From Amoeboaphelidium occidentale (taxonomy: Eukaryota > Aphelidiomycota > Aphelidea): a stretch of DNA of 34,063 bases. The position numbers and the translations under genes were made by a program. The stretch's first letter is position 1. Every line of letters begins with the position of its first letter. Of this stretch, positions 8,897 through 17,154 are shown piece after piece. The DNA is taken from contig JALGPX010000020.1 in assembly GCA_023515795.1 (NCBI GenBank), positions 73,766 through 107,828 on the forward strand, written 5' to 3'. A model generated the notes under the pieces. The model was not told where the DNA came from, did no database searches, and saw only the letters and a program-made list of their open reading frames with translations.

Positions 8897-9143
8897 CGAG
8901 CGCGAATTATCGTTGAGACAAGATGTTGTTGCCTTAGTGGTCGAGCTAACTGGCAAAGCGCTCGCTCAAGACGTCTTATCAGTGATATTCTGAAGGTGTT
9001 TAAAGAATGAGTTGATGCTGTTACATCGACTGTGCGTGCGGAAATTGTTATTGGCTGTCTGATCCCAAGATCAAGTAACCTCGTGAACAGTAACGCTTCG
9101 TTTGGTCTGGATTTTGTATGGTGGAAATTATTTTTTGTTATTC
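8897..9143. promoter_or_regulatory. divergent intergenic region
   Basis: At 247 bp the longest gene-free interval. It separates the CTNNBL1 start (-) from the repeat-module surface gene (+), so it should hold both promoters. I see no clear TATA box, palindrome or repeat in it. Confidence 0.4.
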
Positions 9144-11897
9144 ATGAAGCTTACTATACTCTATATCGCATCTACATTATTGTTTAGCAGTGCTTTTGCT
9201 GAGAAGCCAATACAGTACTGCCGAGTAAGCAACACAGCAAAGATACACGATGACTCAGACACGAGACCACAAGAAGATATGATGAGCGGAGAAGCTTACA
9301 AACCTGTTATTCCTGGCATAGACGACGCTGCTTCAAGCGGTGGAATGAATGAATTACCGGAACCTGAACGCCAAAACGAAATCCGCGATAGTTCAAACGC
9401 GATTACTCCTCCCGTTCTGCCATCAGGAGAAAATAATCCATCAGGCTCAAAACCTGTTCAATATTGCAGGATAACTACATCAGCTCACTCCGCTGCTCCT
9501 GAAGGTGTTTATCCAACAAGGCCTGACCCAAGTTCAGATATGGCAACTGAAACAGAGCCGTCAAATCAAGGTCAAGATGCAGCAACACACGAAGTATCTA
9601 TGGGATCTGATAGCGCTTTGCCTTCTGGGGAGGCTTCTGATGCTCTTGGGGGTTCAACTGCTCCAGTTTCCCAACCATCAGATATTAATGTCGAAGATTC
9701 ACGTGGCTTGGTTTCTGAACATGCAAGCACAAATGAAGTTCCAAATGCCGGTCTAATCGCACCCGCAATTGTTGATGGCCAAGGTATGGGTGCCATGCCT
9801 AATACTGTGGCTCCAGTACAATCTGCTCCTGTTTCCAATGGCGACTCTGCAATTGGCAGTAATGCTCAATCCTATCCTCCACCTGGACCTCCACAAGCAT
9901 CATTCGAGGTTTTGCCTGGCGAAGAACAGACCGTTCCTGTTGGATCTGACACGGTAACTAACTCAGAAGTACCTGGAGCTCAAATGCCTGTCGCGCCAGC
10001 TACTGATTCCACCTCTCAAATTCCTATTTCTTCTGATCCCGCTATGGTACCCGTGGACTCACAAACTCAAACTCCACCTCCATCCGAGGGAAATATCGAA
10101 CAAGCGGCAGCACCTCCAGCTGATGGTCAAGTAGCAGTAGCAGCTGTGCCTGTAGCAGTAGTACCACCGGTTGGCGTTGAAATCCCATCATCTGCAGCTG
10201 CAACCACAGAAGTGCCTCCTCCTGATGCCCAAACACAACAACCTATTGAAGGATCAAACGAAAACACTACTGAAACTCAAACCGAACCTGTTGTAGAAAA
10301 CAATCAGGTACCCGTAGAACAGAATTCTACTAACGCCTCTGAAACACCTTCCAACTCCACTGAAACTCCTACCGAAGGCCAAAATGATGCTGAGATTCCT
10401 TCAAGCACAATAACTATCCTTGCTGCTGACCAAAGTAGGTTGTACGCACAATGGAATGGAGGCTATTACATTCTTGAACTCTCTACTCTAAAGGTTTACC
10501 AAGCATCAGACTCGACGTTTTCGCAGCCGGTAGGAGCAGATGAAGAAACTTCTGCTGCTTTCATCAGAGATGTCAACAGTCAAGCGGAAAGCATCCAAAC
10601 TCAAGTTACCGCGATTGCATCTCAAAATAATCCTCAAACTCAAAACAACACTGAGCCAGCCGAGGCCACACCCCCAGCGGCTGCTCCGGCAAACACAACT
10701 AATAGTGTTGCACCTCAAAGACTTCTACCTGCTCCTGTTCCGTTCTATATTGGTGAGAACAATTACATATTTGCACTTGGAAAATTTCAGCAGCTAAAAG
10801 AGAACCAGAATCCTGTGGAGGTCGCATCAACTCAAATACTGAATGAAGCTAAAGATATAGCCCAGAAAATTCTAGTTTCTCAAGATTTCAAATTTGAAAA
10901 CTCCAAAACAAAGAAGAAGTTCATAATTCAGCAAGGAAGCTTTTATGAGGTAGATTCTGATGGCAAAACACGGCCAGCTTCATCCTTGACTGACGAAGAC
11001 GTGTTAGCTTTCGTGGTTGCATTCTATACTTCTCTTGAATCTAACTCTAGCTATCAACAATTCTTGACCCAGAACGGTGCAGCATCATCTCCTCCTGCTG
11101 CTGGTGGTACTGACTCTACTCCTTCTACTCCAGCTTCAGCGACTCCGTTACCTGTTGGTTTCCCAATGGATGGAAAAGTATACATCCACAACAAGAACAA
11201 GGGAACTTTCTTTGAATACCAGAATGGTCAGTATGTTTCAGCTGAGCAAACATCAGCGATGGCCGAGTCAGCAAAGAAAGCAGAAGCTATACTTCTCTCC
11301 GCAGGAAATAGCTTCCAGTTTTCGGTCCCTTCTTCTGGAATCACGTACAGTTATGAAGGGGGTTCAATTTATCAACTGGATTCTAACGGCGGAAAACAGC
11401 AAGTTACTAGCTTCACACCAGAAATTATGTCTCAGTTTACCGTTACATTTGCTTCCATTTTGAAGTCGAAGGGCTTTGAACAAAAGATGACCGAATACTT
11501 GGCACAGAATAGTCAGAATGGCACTTCAACTGCACAGAATGCAGACACTGGGGCAACTCAGGGCGCTTTGAAGGTTTTTTTCTTTGGTAATACAAATGTT
11601 ACTTACATGTTGACGAATGATGGAAAAGCATACACTCTTTCCAAAGATGGAAAAATGGAACTAACACAACTTCCAGCTGAGTATTTGGCCGGCGCTAAAG
11701 AGCTTATGAAGAAAGAAACCGAATTCCCTTGCAATGTTTCGTCAACTAACAAGTGTGTAGAACAGGGCGCAACTATTTACACCGTTGACGGTTCAGGTCA
11801 ACGCACCGAGTTCAAAGGCTCACAAGATAAAATTGTAGAGCTGGCTTTTGCCGCATTCCAGCAGAGAGCAAAGAACAAGTTGGCGCAAAGTGGTTAA
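9144..11897 (+). CDS. large secreted protein with mucin-like region and repeated ~110-residue modules
   Basis: 917 residues, intronless. The start at 9144 begins a clean signal peptide (MKLTILYIASTLLFSSAFA); an in-frame codon at 9102 would bury it. Right after cleavage is a motif KP(I/V)QYCR(V/I), repeated once about 90 residues later, each followed by a TRP(Q/D) segment. Residues ~130-420 are Pro/Ser/Thr/Ala/Gln-rich and mucin-like. From about 423 to the end come four related modules (near 423-495, 530-640, 670-790, 806-917). Each has an aromatic strand with FxxG or yxxxnG, a Ser/Ala-rich helix, then GxxYxvDsxG(k/q)r, then a second helix (F...F...l). Module 4 contains two of the few cysteines. 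There is no C-terminal membrane helix. I know no family with this unit; extracellular matrix, spore or host-contact roles are guesses. Confidence 0.75.
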   Translation: MKLTILYIASTLLFSSAFAEKPIQYCRVSNTAKIHDDSDTRPQEDMMSGEAYKPVIPGIDDAASSGGMNELPEPERQNEIRDSSNAITPPVLPSGENNPSGSKPVQYCRITTSAHSAAPEGVYPTRPDPSSDMATETEPSNQGQDAATHEVSMGSDSALPSGEASDALGGSTAPVSQPSDINVEDSRGLVSEHASTNEVPNAGLIAPAIVDGQGMGAMPNTVAPVQSAPVSNGDSAIGSNAQSYPPPGPPQASFEVLPGEEQTVPVGSDTVTNSEVPGAQMPVAPATDSTSQIPISSDPAMVPVDSQTQTPPPSEGNIEQAAAPPADGQVAVAAVPVAVVPPVGVEIPSSAAATTEVPPPDAQTQQPIEGSNENTTETQTEPVVENNQVPVEQNSTNASETPSNSTETPTEGQNDAEIPSSTITILAADQSRLYAQWNGGYYILELSTLKVYQASDSTFSQPVGADEETSAAFIRDVNSQAESIQTQVTAIASQNNPQTQNNTEPAEATPPAAAPANTTNSVAPQRLLPAPVPFYIGENNYIFALGKFQQLKENQNPVEVASTQILNEAKDIAQKILVSQDFKFENSKTKKKFIIQQGSFYEVDSDGKTRPASSLTDEDVLAFVVAFYTSLESNSSYQQFLTQNGAASSPPAAGGTDSTPSTPASATPLPVGFPMDGKVYIHNKNKGTFFEYQNGQYVSAEQTSAMAESAKKAEAILLSAGNSFQFSVPSSGITYSYEGGSIYQLDSNGGKQQVTSFTPEIMSQFTVTFASILKSKGFEQKMTEYLAQNSQNGTSTAQNADTGATQGALKVFFFGNTNVTYMLTNDGKAYTLSKDGKMELTQLPAEYLAGAKELMKKETEFPCNVSSTNKCVEQGATIYTVDGSGQRTEFKGSQDKIVELAFAAFQQRAKNKLAQSG
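10410..11897 (+). repeat. about four diverged protein-level modules of ~75-120 residues
   Basis: Shared skeleton in copies 2-4: an aromatic (F/V)(Y/F)-(I/M)G.N/K..Y strand, an Ala-rich helix, a turn G(s)xxY.vDs.G, then a helix ending in a hydrophobic F. Copy 1 is shorter (ITILAADQSRLYAQWNGGYY). Divergence is high, so the duplication is old. Confidence 0.6.
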
Positions 11898-11939
11898 TGG
11901 TCACCAAAGAAAACACACTTAAACTCATTTTGTCAAAGC

Positions 11940-11945
11940 AATAAA
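11940..11945 (+). terminator. polyadenylation signal of the repeat-module gene
   Basis: AATAAA 43 bases after the TAA stop of the secreted repeat protein. Confidence 0.55.
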
Positions 11946-11960
11946 AAATATCTAATTTGA

Positions 11961-11966
11961 TTTATT
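11961..11966 (-). terminator. polyadenylation signal of the GPI-anchored gene
   Basis: AATAAA on the minus strand, 22 bases after that gene's stop. It lies 15 bp from the opposing signal at 11940, so the two convergent transcripts must overlap or end almost back to back. Confidence 0.5.
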
Positions 11967-11988
11967 ATATTTAGTTTATCTATCCAAT

Positions 11989-12933
11989 TTATGCAAAATA
12001 TCCAAAAGTAATGGCCAAGAGCGTTACGAAACCCAAGAAATTTGATGTTATCGTTGCCTTTGTGCCACTGCTTTGGCTATCGCTCAGAGCATGACTATCA
12101 GTAGCATTAGCAAAAGTATCGTTTCCGAAATTCTGTGGGAATCCGTACACGCCATTTTCTCCTCCAGGTGTTGCAGGACCGGTAGGATATATCTGATCTC
12201 CAGTAGAATGTTCTGTATTACCGTTCGCATTTTCTGGATTAGGCTGTGGATATACAGGGTGCTTTGGCGATGGAGATCCACTTGAAGGATAAATAGTTGC
12301 AGGAGAATTGTTAGCTGGGCCACCTGACTGGTAAACAGACCCAGATTGTTGTTTTCCACTAGCGCGATATCTTGAAGGACGGTAAACTCTGGATGATTTG
12401 ACTTTCTGGGGCGCACCGCTTTGAGCACCTGAAACAGCGTAGCCAGCTGGTGTTCCTGTTTGAGCATATGTCCCAGTCTCAGCACCAGAAGCATAAGCAT
12501 GTGAAGATGCGGATCCAGCAACTGTTTGAGTGGAGGTTGAAGTTGCAGTATGAGCACCATAAACCGAAGCAGTGGCATCAGCATAAGCACCAAGAGATCC
12601 CGCGTCAACAATGCTAGAAGACTGGGTACCCGTGACAGTTTCCATGACCGGCCGACCATCTTGTTCATAATAGTAGTAAGCGTATTCAATTCCCTGACTT
12701 TCCAACAACTCTTCATCATCTGGGTATGAGTTTGAGCAGGGCCTGCAGATTTCGTCTTCACCATCATTAGGACATACACAGTGAAGCCCATTCACAAAAC
12801 CACCATCATTAAGACACCCAATATGTCTTCCGTCTTGGATTGCCAATGGTTCTATGCAAAAGATATCATCTAGAGGATGTCCAGCTAAAACACCGCTTGA
12901 AACAACAAGTAAAACAGCTACAAAAGATTTCAT
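11989..12933 (-). CDS. GPI-anchored surface protein with EGF-like N-terminal head
   Basis: 314 residues, intronless. Residues 1-17 are a signal peptide (MKSFVAVLLVVSSGVLA). Six cysteines follow at 26, 40, 52, 54, 63 and 66, in an EGF-like arrangement (C-x13-C-LNDGGF-x5-CxC-x8-CxxC). Residues ~70-290 are a Ser/Thr/Ala/Gly/Tyr/Pro-rich stalk (ASGAETGTYAQ, PSSGSPSPKHPVYPQPNPE), likely O-glycosylated. The last ~17 residues (NFLGFVTLLAITFGYFA) are hydrophobic and preceded by small residues (SSGTKATITS), a typical GPI-attachment signal. Head, stalk and anchor fit a cell-wall or surface adhesin. No specific family is recognised. It converges with the repeat-module secreted gene. Confidence 0.72.
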   Translation of the reverse strand: MKSFVAVLLVVSSGVLAGHPLDDIFCIEPLAIQDGRHIGCLNDGGFVNGLHCVCPNDGEDEICRPCSNSYPDDEELLESQGIEYAYYYYEQDGRPVMETVTGTQSSSIVDAGSLGAYADATASVYGAHTATSTSTQTVAGSASSHAYASGAETGTYAQTGTPAGYAVSGAQSGAPQKVKSSRVYRPSRYRASGKQQSGSVYQSGGPANNSPATIYPSSGSPSPKHPVYPQPNPENANGNTEHSTGDQIYPTGPATPGGENGVYGFPQNFGNDTFANATDSHALSDSQSSGTKATITSNFLGFVTLLAITFGYFA

Positions 12934-13030
12934 TTTTATGACGAAGAAATAATTTGTGCAAAGACCTGAGCGTATTTATATGTCTCGGTAGATCGAGATC
13001 TTGATTATATCAACCGATTGATTGAAACAA

Positions 13031-13050
13031 CGTTGATTGATCAATCAACG
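13031..13050. promoter_or_regulatory. perfect 20-bp palindrome upstream of the GPI-protein gene
   Basis: CGTTGATTGATCAATCAACG is its own reverse complement over all 20 bases. It lies 98 bp upstream of the GPI-protein start codon, within a zone with a further GATTGATTGA copy (13015-13024). It is a plausible dimeric transcription-factor operator. Confidence 0.45.
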
Positions 13051-13100
13051 ATCTCAGATATCAATTCAGGTTGCAAAAGAAAATCTATTGAGCTGAACTC

Positions 13101-14617
13101 TTATGGTGTATCCGTCTTAGCTCTCTTAAAGCGTTCTTTTGTAAAATGCATTTTTAGCTTACTCTGGTCCTTATTCGATCGACCTATGGAAGCCGGAACA
13201 GGTATTGAAGCTCCGAGACCACTCCCTTTTTCGTATACTTCAGGTTCGAGTATTGATATCATACCATCCTGCTGTTTTCCTAAACCTGTTCCATGTTCCC
13301 ATCCCATTTGTTTCAATAGATCAAAACCAACAGAATCCAGCAGAGCAGAAGAACTTCCATCGTCCGTACCAAGCAGTCTCTTAGCTTCTTCCACAGTCAA
13401 AAACTGTTTACCAGGAGCTCTTCCCTTTCGCTTTCTGTTTCTGCTTCCATTATTATCCTGATTGTAAGGACTAATAATCCGAATTCCTGGCATGAATTTC
13501 TTGATTATTGAAGTTTCTAAACGCACTCTCCGCTGCCTGTGAATCTCATTTGATTCTTGATGATTGAAAAGTTCGTCGAGACTACTCAGTTTAACATCAC
13601 AAAGAGTGCAAGTGTTTGTATCAACATCTGCCAACTCCATATCTGTCGGAAATCGAACATTCGGGGCCTGTGGCGCAACCTGTATAGCTGATTCTGAATT
13701 CGCAAGAGCATCCAACAAACCAGAATCATTATCAGCAAGATCTTCTCCAAGCTCTTTATAAAAATCATCCATCAAGTCATCGGTATCTTTAAGCGGATAA
13801 ATATCACAAACTAACGCCTTATCCCAGTATGTCCTTCAAGAATTAACACAAAAACAGAAGCAAAACGAACTGATTCTTATCAAACGAGCCCTCATGTGCA
13901 TAAGATACTTCCAAAGACTGCCCATCCACAATAAAATCCTTCTGAAACGCAAAGTCATAAACGAACCTTTTCGCGCTCTAAAAACAATCAGAAACTTGAA
14001 ACAACAACAGGAAATCGAACAGTAACAGAATAAAATGCCAAAAAGGCAAAACCACAACTGCTTCCAGTTTCCTTGAACCGCATGAGCCTGACTTCTTTGA
14101 GTCCTTTTATCCGTTCTTCCACAGCCTCGAATACCTTTTGGGCTGTTGTGAGTGTGTCCAGCTTTCTTACAGTGACAATTGAGTTTGGAGCAGCTGCGAT
14201 ATCCTTCTGGCCTGTATTCGTATTGGAAGTGATAGTTTCCGTAGACTGCTCCTGAGTTATACCGCAGCGGTAACAGTCTGTGCGTTTAGAGAAATTGTAG
14301 CCATGACAGTTATGGCACACCCAGTCGCCGTCTTCATTATCTCGTGCATATATCAACTGAACACTGTAGAAATCGTCTCCGCTCTGAATGAACAATTCTC
14401 CTTTGGTGTCCGTCATATACTGAATGGCCTCTTCGATGCTGTGGAATTGAAGGAATGCGAACCCTTTGCTTAGGCCTGTCTTGCGATCAGTGACGAACTT
14501 GACGTATTCAAAAGAGTATTCCTTCCCTAGGCTCTGATGGTTCTTAAGGGAATACATAAAGTCGTGCTCCAAAGTTCCGGGCCGTATGCCTGTGGCCATC
14601 AACTGCGATGTTTCCAT
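13101..14617 (-). CDS. RBM5/RBM10-like splicing factor: RRM, RanBP2 zinc finger, RRM, C2H2, G-patch
   Basis: Nuclear RNA-binding splicing regulator. Three exons (14617-14027, 13977-13871, 13833-13101) with introns of 49 and 37 nt give 476 residues. RRM1 covers residues ~4-92 (RNP1 KGFAFLQF). A RanBP2-type finger has C101, C104, C115 and C118 (DGDWVCHNCHGYNFSKRTDCYRCG). RRM2 is about 146-230 (CGFAFLAF, ending FIVDGQSLEVSYA, completed by exon 2). A C2H2 finger has C308, C311, H324 and H331, and a G-patch is about 400-442 (LLKQMGWEHGTGLGKQQDG ... GLGA). The order is that of RBM5/RBM10/SUA, but the OCRE domain normally between RRM2 and the C2H2 finger is absent. Without joining exons this looks like two genes. 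Confidence 0.9.
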
Positions 14618-14642
14618 CCAAAGGGAATATTTCAGTTTTTTG

Positions 14643-17111
14643 ATGATCAGAAAAGATGTTGTTGAAGAGGATCCGGTAATTGCTGCTTTGATATCTGAAC
14701 AGGAGCAATTCTATGAGAATAAGCCAAAGCCAGTAAGTATCAACTATAACGCGAACTTATCATGAAAGGCTGCCACTGTTAAAGTAACTGAAAGTGTCCC
14801 AAAAGCCTCAAGCAAAAAAGTATCACTATTTGCCAAGTCTTTGGGTAAACGCGCAGAGTCTGGACTTAATGCAAACAAGAAAAGCAGCGTGTTCATAGGC
14901 GACGTCGAAGAGAGGAAAGTTCATAAGAATGCAAAGGATCTCGTTGTTGATAAGGAGCTGAGCGCCAAAGTTAAAGTGTTCACGATAAGCGACGAAGTCA
15001 AAACAGCTGAGGATGCAGCAGAGCGCAAACAGGTCAGATTTGCTGATGATGTCGAAGTGCACACCGATGCCGGTAACGCGGAAGGTGAAATGGCTGAATT
15101 ATCGGAAGCTTTTACAGAGCTCCTATTTGATAGAAACGGAAATTTGGTAAAAGCGCTTGGCGATGGTAACGATGCGCAGGAAATGGCTTTGTACTCAGTT
15201 GAACAGCTATCGCAACATGCGCGATCATTATCGTCACATTCAAAGCGGCAGTTTGCTTTGTCTTTGCTTTTGAAGATACAAAACAATTGGTTCACGAGAA
15301 CAGATCCTGAAGCAGAGAGTATCAAAAGAGTATTTGTTCATTATAAGATTCCATTGATATTTTTCATGGCTTTGAGCGGTTGTGAATCTAATGAAGGATT
15401 AGAGACTGCTTTTTTAGGTCTAGATGGCTTAATATTTCTACTTGATCTTGTTAAAGGCGAATTTCTACCGCGAGAACTGAGCCAGAGGAATGAAACAGGA
15501 TTGTTTCTGGAAAGCTTGTTCTTCCCTAGGAAGGGTTCTGTAAGAAAGTCTGTACTTGGTGCATCTGTTGAAGAGTTGATGGAAAATTATTCTTTGATCA
15601 AATCCATGCTAAAATGTCTTGTCAATGTTGAAATGGAACAGGAAACTTCTTCAAGAGTACTGGATCTGCTTGATCTTTATTTATTTAGTATGGAAACTGA
15701 GACAGTTATCAATTCAATTCCTTCGATGGTTTCGTTCGTGAACGCTGTTTCAATTGACGAAAACAGAAATTCTACACTTGCAAGCATCATGCACTTGATA
15801 TTAATTCTTTCAAAAGAGTATGAATTAGCGAAAGCGCTCTTACAAAATGGTATAGTGGAGACCTTAACTTCGCTGATCTATCGAAAGAAATGCAGCTCTA
15901 TCTGCTACGAAGTTCTACAAAATCTTTCTGATTTAAAAGTATGGAAAGGAACTGAGTGGATTCTTGAAAACTATCTTGTTTGGAAAGATGTATCTGTTGA
16001 AATTGCTCATTTCATTTCGTTTACATTAACAGCACTTCGTAATGAAGATGATGAGGAAACTGTTGAGAAAGTCAAACTGTCACTTAGAGAATTTTCCGAA
16101 GAACTGATGAAATCATTTAATTTTGAAAGCCTTGATTCTAGAACAAATCTGTTGGTCTTGACCTTGTTGCAAGAATGCGGATTTGAAGCTGATACTTATT
16201 TAAACTTTGACATCAAATCGCTTTCATTAGAAGACATCGACCTTTTTCTAGGATTGTGTCCAGAGCTTAACCAAGAGCAAGAAAATATTTTGCTTGGAGT
16301 TTTGTCGGCTCAAAAGAACGGGAAACCATATTTCAAGTTGAAGAATCTCCATAAGTTTTTGAAGAGGATTATAATGAACACGGGGGATCTTAGTCTTGCT
16401 TCTATATTGCCTCACAGCTCATGCACGGATGTTCTTATCGAGAACTTTGTTGGGTCATTACGGCATAGCATCGACAAAGGTGTACTGATAAATTTATTGA
16501 ACGAGCATCAATGCGAAAGTATCGGGAAAACTTTATATGCAACTTTGCTGACCCTTCACGAACAAGAGGATAGTCTTCAACAGTTGTTTGTCAACTTTCT
16601 CACTTTTGTTGAGCGCAAAACTGACGCATGCTCAGAAATACATCCTTTCCTGCGCTGGATACAGATAATGAAGATCTATATTCTATCAGAGAATCAGCTG
16701 AGTTCGCAATTTAAAGAACTCATCAAGAACTTGGCTTCAAAAGGGAGATTATTAGCGGTTTCTACCGAAGTGTCAGAGAGTATCAAGTTATTCAACTTTT
16801 TTATGGAGTTTGTTGAGTATTTCTTCGCATGCTCTTATGGAGATGAAGTAATCGCGTCTATGTTTATTCCGTTTTTATGCGAAAAGGTGTTCAGAAAAGA
16901 CTATCAAATAACATTCTGGGAAGATTTGGAATTTGTTTTCAGGCCTCTCTTAGATCTGAAAGATTTTAAAAGCAAAGATCTATTCTATGAGCCGGCTGAA
17001 GAATGTGACATCAAAAAGAATGGAATTGCTCGATTCCATGCGAAGAAAGCAGCTATGAGGGGTCTCATTGGTTCTGAGACCTTGCGGGATTTTGTAATGA
17101 CAAGAGAATAG
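14643..17111 (+). CDS. RPAP1: RNA polymerase II-associated protein 1 (RPAP1)-like
   Basis: RPAP1 helps assemble and import RNA polymerase II. Two exons, 14643-14732 and 14769-17111, with a 36-nt intron (GTAAGT donor), give 810 residues. Exon 1 supplies the family's N-terminal helix (DPVIAALISEQEQFYENKPKP); a basic linker follows (KRAESGLNANKKSSVFIGDVEER). The conserved core is about residues 110-165: a VRFADD segment, LLFDRNGNL (family LRFDLKGNL) and LYSVEQLSQHARSLSSHSKRQFALSLLLKI (family YTLEELFHLARS...QR..AL..L..I). The remaining 600 residues are alpha-helical repeats (HEAT-like), as in RPAP1 C-termini. The start codon lies only 25 bp from that of the divergent splicing factor. Length is shorter than animal RPAP1 (~1390) but normal for compact genomes. 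Confidence 0.78.
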
Positions 17112-17154
17112 ACCACCCTCACGTCTACACTTCCGACTTACAAACTCGAAAAGT

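Noticed and set aside
11077-11463. 128-codon Leu-rich frame
   Set aside because: Out-of-frame shadow of the repeat-module gene.
12084-12791. 235-codon open frame inside the GPI-protein gene
   Set aside because: Another frame of a low-complexity gene, Leu-rich and without motif; the 11989-12933 frame has the signal peptide and GPI signal.
13018-13461. 147-codon plus-strand frame starting at the palindrome
   Set aside because: Antisense of the G-patch exon; the composition is not protein-like.
13101-13775. Stand-alone small G-patch protein
   Set aside because: Joining two short introns puts it in frame with the RRM-zinc finger-RRM part upstream, giving the RBM5/RBM10 order.
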